IMG/VR virus record: IMGVR_UViG_3300042476_000421
Coordinates: 1 to 23,424 of that record
Source: a virus
Direction: 5' to 3' (one strand)
DNA: 23,424 nt
Part shown: piece after piece, positions 21,084 through 23,424 of the stretch
Layout: every line of letters starts with the position of its first letter
Position numbering within the stretch: the stretch's first letter is position 1
The notes under the pieces: generated by a model
Database searches by the model: none
Told to the model about the DNA's origin: nothing
The model's input: the letters and a program-made list of their open reading frames with translations, nothing else
Made by a program: the position numbers and the translations under genes

Positions 21084-21515
21084 ATGGAAAACAAAGAATG
21101 GTATATTATAAGAAATTTGCCAGAATTTATAGACCATGCTAGAAGATTGGTGTTTAAGTTTTTTGGTCAAGTTAATGAGGACTCAAATGATAGCTTAACA
21201 GCAATGTTATCTTCATTATCTATGGACGAAGAAAAAGAACTAGATTCTACTCTTTCTTTTGCCGAATGTGAAAATATTGCAAAACAATTTTTGAAGAAAA
21301 AAAATAATAAAAAAACCAAGACTATATCATATTATATTAATGATAGTATCTTAATGAAGATGTTGGAGTCGTTCAATAATAGAATGATTAGCAATATACT
21401 AAATAAGCTTGTTAATAACGGTCTATTGGAAAGTGCTTTTGATGAAGAAAACAATGATTTTATTTTTTGGGTAAAAGATGATGAAAACAAAAAAGAAACT
21501 CCAGAAACCGATTGA
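21084..21515 (+). CDS. Hypothetical protein, 143 aa, paralogue of the 5570 gene
   Basis: The helical, acidic protein has a middle LSFAECENIAKQFLKKKNNK and a C-terminal ILNKLVNNGLLESAFDEENN then DFIFWVKDDE. This last part matches the end of the protein at 5570-5983. The pattern resembles a winged-helix recognition helix and wing, so DNA or RNA binding is possible (inference). The next gene starts 38 bases inside its end. Confidence 0.7.
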   Translation: MENKEWYIIRNLPEFIDHARRLVFKFFGQVNEDSNDSLTAMLSSLSMDEEKELDSTLSFAECENIAKQFLKKKNNKKTKTISYYINDSILMKMLESFNNRMISNILNKLVNNGLLESAFDEENNDFIFWVKDDENKKETPETD

Positions 21516-21870
21516 TCAAGAGATTAATCTTAAATATAGATGTTCTCAGTGTAACCAAGACCATTGGTTATCTTGGAGACAAGCTGCTACTATTAACTTT
21601 AAGGTAGTCTGCGACTGTGGAGAAGTTTTTAAAGTTAAAAGAGTAACAGACTTTAAAATCAATTATCTTAAAAAAGTACTAGCAATAGAGCCACCTAAAG
21701 AACACCATAAAATCTCGAATGATCTTTTAGAAAAAGCTACTAAACTATTAATAGGATATGGATTTACTAAGATAGAAGCTATTGAATTAGTAAATAAATC
21801 TTATGAAGAAAATAGGGTCGATGATTATGTTATTTTGGTTAAACAAACTTTGGAGTCCATCAGGAATTAA
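21478..21870 (+). CDS. Zinc-ribbon protein with RuvA domain III-like C-terminus
   Basis: The N-terminal part has a zinc ribbon (C22-S-Q-C25 and C45-D-C47) and a basic linker. The C-terminal part, about 82-128 (LLEKATKLLIGYGFTKIEAI, then ELVNKSYEENRVDDYVILVK), has the pattern of RuvA domain III (A..L...GY...EA...V..., then a helix). In bacteria this small three-helix domain binds the RuvB motor. The RuvA tetramer and DNA-binding domains I and II are absent. It lies two bases before ruvB, supporting a partner role. ATG 21478 or 21481 is the start; no strong ribosome binding site is seen. A UBA-like fold is the main alternative. Confidence 0.6.
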   Translation: MMKTKKKLQKPIDQEINLKYRCSQCNQDHWLSWRQAATINFKVVCDCGEVFKVKRVTDFKINYLKKVLAIEPPKEHHKISNDLLEKATKLLIGYGFTKIEAIELVNKSYEENRVDDYVILVKQTLESIRN

Positions 21871-21872
21871 TT

Positions 21873-22775
21873 ATGTCAAATAATATTATGCGTCCTTCTA
21901 GATTAAATGATATTGTGGGTCAGTCAGATGTAGTAACCAGATTGCAGATTCTGGTGCATGGGTGTTTAAACTCTGAGAGTGTGATGCCTCACGTTTTAAT
22001 AGACGGTCCCCCAGGCTTAGGAAAGACCACTATCGCTAGTTCTATTGCTAACGAACTTGGTGTTAATCTATATACAGCCAATGCTGCGAATATTCGTAGT
22101 GTTAAAAATATTATTCCTTATCTAATGGGCATAGCTCCAAGGTCTGTATTATTTATTGATGAGATTCATAGACTTCCAAAAATTGTAGAAGAATTTTTAT
22201 ATCCAGTAATGGAGGATTTTGTTCTGAATATATCTGTAGAAGATCAGCCAGAAAAAATAGATTTGCCTCTTTTTTGTATAGTGGGTGCGACTACTAGCGG
22301 AGGAAGTCTAAGTCAGCCTTTCTATGATAGGTTTATTATTAAAGAACATCTATCTTTTTATTCTCCAGATGAACTAGCTAAACTAGCAGGGTCGAACTCT
22401 AGAAAGCTTGGACTAACAATATCAGATGACCATCTATTAGAGATAGCTAAAAGAAGCAAGGGAACTCCTCGTATATTAAATGCAAGGCTACAATGGTATA
22501 AAAGCTATGTTTCTTTCTATAAAGATAAAGATATATCGGATATAAATGAAATTTTTAGTAGTCAGGGTATTGATCATAGAGGTCTAGATGTGTATGATAG
22601 GTTATATTTAGAGATTTTGCAAAAGTCTAAAGGCAATCCTATGGGATTAAAGGCAATATCCTCTTTAACCGGGATTGCTATTGATACTATAGAAAATAGT
22701 ATTGAGCCTTTCTTAGTAAGAGAAGGTTATGTTAGTAGAACCCCAAAGGGTAGAACAATCGGAAACAGATTATGA
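21873..22775 (+). CDS. ruvB: RuvB-like Holliday junction branch migration ATPase
   Basis: An AAA+ motor that drives branch migration of Holliday junctions. Motifs in order: RPSRLNDIVGQ start, Walker A GPPGLGKT (45-52), Walker B FIDEIHRL (94-101), FLYPVMEDF with the following hairpin that contacts RuvA in bacteria (114-134), sensor I GATT (138-141), arginine finger R153 in FYDRF, sensor II GTPRIL, and the C-terminal winged helix (about 235-300) ending in TPKGRTIGNRL. At 300 aa it is about 35 residues shorter than host RuvB. CAGGAATTAATT precedes the ATG. It is paired with the RuvA-III-like gene. Confidence 0.9.
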   Translation: MSNNIMRPSRLNDIVGQSDVVTRLQILVHGCLNSESVMPHVLIDGPPGLGKTTIASSIANELGVNLYTANAANIRSVKNIIPYLMGIAPRSVLFIDEIHRLPKIVEEFLYPVMEDFVLNISVEDQPEKIDLPLFCIVGATTSGGSLSQPFYDRFIIKEHLSFYSPDELAKLAGSNSRKLGLTISDDHLLEIAKRSKGTPRILNARLQWYKSYVSFYKDKDISDINEIFSSQGIDHRGLDVYDRLYLEILQKSKGNPMGLKAISSLTGIAIDTIENSIEPFLVREGYVSRTPKGRTIGNRL

Positions 22776-23092
22776 CAATAGATATAAATACTAACATATA
22801 TACTATAGTATTATTTTCAAGCACACTCCTAGTAATAGGGGTGTGTTTGTTTTTTATAGGCTATCTAATAGGTCAAAAACGAAATGAGAGTGGTGTATTA
22901 AATAGTAGGCCAAAAAGCTTTTTTGATCAAAATAAAAATATAGTTAATTCTATATCTATAGATGATAAAAAATATGTAGGAGATATAAAAACTTCTGGAT
23001 TAGAAAGAAAATATAATAGTCTGGGGGATACCAAGACCTCTCAAGAAAATATATCGTCTTCTATAGATAAATTAAAAAATATGAAAGGATAA
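22772..23092 (+). CDS. Membrane-anchored hypothetical protein, 106 aa
   Basis: ATG overlaps the ruvB stop (ATGA). A short start is followed by one hydrophobic helix (TIVLFSSTLLVIGVCLFFIG, then YLIGQKRNE) and a polar, probably extended cytoplasmic tail rich in Ser, Asn and Lys (KSFFDQNKNIVNSISIDDKK). The tail shape suggests an adaptor or anchor. The DNA coding the helix contains a terminator-like hairpin. The next gene, an actin-fold ATPase, starts four bases later, so a cytoskeleton-to-membrane link is conceivable. Confidence 0.65.
   Translation: MTIDINTNIYTIVLFSSTLLVIGVCLFFIGYLIGQKRNESGVLNSRPKSFFDQNKNIVNSISIDDKKYVGDIKTSGLERKYNSLGDTKTSQENISSSIDKLKNMKG
22821..22856 (+). terminator. Rho-independent terminator-like hairpin inside a gene
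   Basis: CACACTCCTA (22822-22831), loop GTAA and TAGGGGTGTG (22836-22845) form a ten-base stem with one G-U pair, followed by TTTGTTTTTT. This has all parts of an intrinsic terminator but lies within the first third of the gene at 22772, so it may attenuate transcription from ruvB into the next genes. Confidence 0.6.
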
Positions 23093-23095
23093 ATT

Positions 23096-23424
23096 ATGTC
23101 AACAGTAGGTTTAGATGTTGGTACAAGTTTTATTGTTCTATCCAAGGAAACCAATAATAGCATTGAATATAAAGAATTCAGGGATGCTTTTTATATTATT
23201 AAACCAACAACTCCTGTGGCAACAAAAATGATTGAGAAAGGGTTGGCTGGTAAAGTTTTTATTAAAGATGAAGATGGATCATTTATTCTTTTAGGCAAAG
23301 ACGCTATAGAAAAAGCTATAGAAAGAAATGATACAGCAAAAAGGCCCATGTATAAAGGTGTTGTATCGTCTAAAGAAAAAGATGCTAAAAGAATATTAGC
23401 TTTTATATTACAAGAAGTAGTCGG
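23096..23424 (+). CDS. Actin/Hsp70-fold (ASKHA) ATPase, N-terminal part
   Basis: The frame is open to the window edge, 109 codons. The start MSTVGLDVGTSFIVLSK has the phosphate-1 motif (D7-x-G-T-S) of actin, MreB, ParM and Hsp70. Later, AKRPMYKGVVSSKEKDAKRI is similar to the RPMKDGVI segment of MreB-type proteins, where a short strand and helix follow the insertion. It is probably a phage actin homologue that forms filaments for DNA or capsid positioning. Only about the first third is seen, so Hsp70- or FtsA-like alternatives remain. It follows a membrane-anchored protein. Confidence 0.7.
   Translation, partial: MSTVGLDVGTSFIVLSKETNNSIEYKEFRDAFYIIKPTTPVATKMIEKGLAGKVFIKDEDGSFILLGKDAIEKAIERNDTAKRPMYKGVVSSKEKDAKRILAFILQEVV

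Noticed and set aside
1-23424. CRISPR array, insertion sequence or attachment site
   Set aside because: No regularly spaced direct repeats, transposase motifs or flanking duplications were seen; the only direct tandem repeat is the short one at 20658.

Overview
This window is almost certainly part of a large, AT-rich, double-stranded DNA bacteriophage genome. All of the roughly 50 genes lie on the + strand. Most are small, and they are packed with 1-40 base overlaps (many ATGA or TAATG junctions). The recognisable genes form a phage set: rIIA- and rIIB-like proteins, FAD-dependent thymidylate synthase (ThyX), UV-damage endonuclease, ATP-dependent DNA ligase, endonuclease VII-like resolvase, an archaeo-eukaryotic-type primase, a RuvB-like helicase, and phage-borne tmRNA and tRNA genes. 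Neither RNA encodes its own CCA end. The host cannot be named. The tRNA group I intron resembles the tRNA-Leu(UAA) introns of cyanobacteria, a hint only.

Layout. 1-1808: end of a membrane protein gene, ThyX, and a HExxH zincin-like protein. 1809-4721: UV endonuclease, several very small genes, a cytidine/deoxycytidylate deaminase-like protein and a zinc-finger protein. 4722-6509: zinc-ribbon and other unknown small proteins. 6519-6871: one-piece tmRNA. 6894-8021: a SAM methyltransferase, an endonuclease VII-like resolvase and a small membrane protein. 8018-9671: DNA ligase and a basic protein. 9740-10297: a second, AT-richer methyltransferase. 10360-12226: an OGG-like DNA glycosylase, small proteins and a PspC-domain protein. 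12357-12750: a helix-turn-helix-like protein. 12858-13132: a tRNA interrupted by an ORF-less group I intron of about 200 nt. 13146-15596: small proteins including a minimal protein-kinase-like fold. 15660-19317: rIIA and rIIB. 19320-19493: a tRNA-like/hairpin leader. 19494-20633: primase. 20636-21515: two unknown proteins. 21478-22775: a zinc-binding protein with a RuvA-domain-III-like tail, then RuvB. 22772-23424: a membrane-anchored protein and the start of an actin/Hsp70-fold ATPase.

How the genes work together. The region combines DNA repair and recombination (UvdE, glycosylase, ligase, EndoVII, RuvB with a RuvA-like partner), replication (primase), nucleotide supply (ThyX, deaminase) and host takeover (rIIA/rIIB, tmRNA, tRNA).

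Transcription appears to be driven by a family of near-perfect sigma70-type promoters. Seven of the nine strong ones carry a shared CCGAT-centred element (usually GCCGATAA) between the -35 and -10 boxes. These promoters stand before uvdE, the zinc-finger gene, a zinc-ribbon gene, the glycosylase, the HTH gene, rIIA and rIIB, which suggests a co-regulated early regulon. The most novel-looking items are this in-spacer operator candidate, the RuvA-III-like zinc protein next to RuvB, the intron-bearing class I-shaped tRNA with an apparent UAA anticodon, and the 172-residue kinase-like protein.
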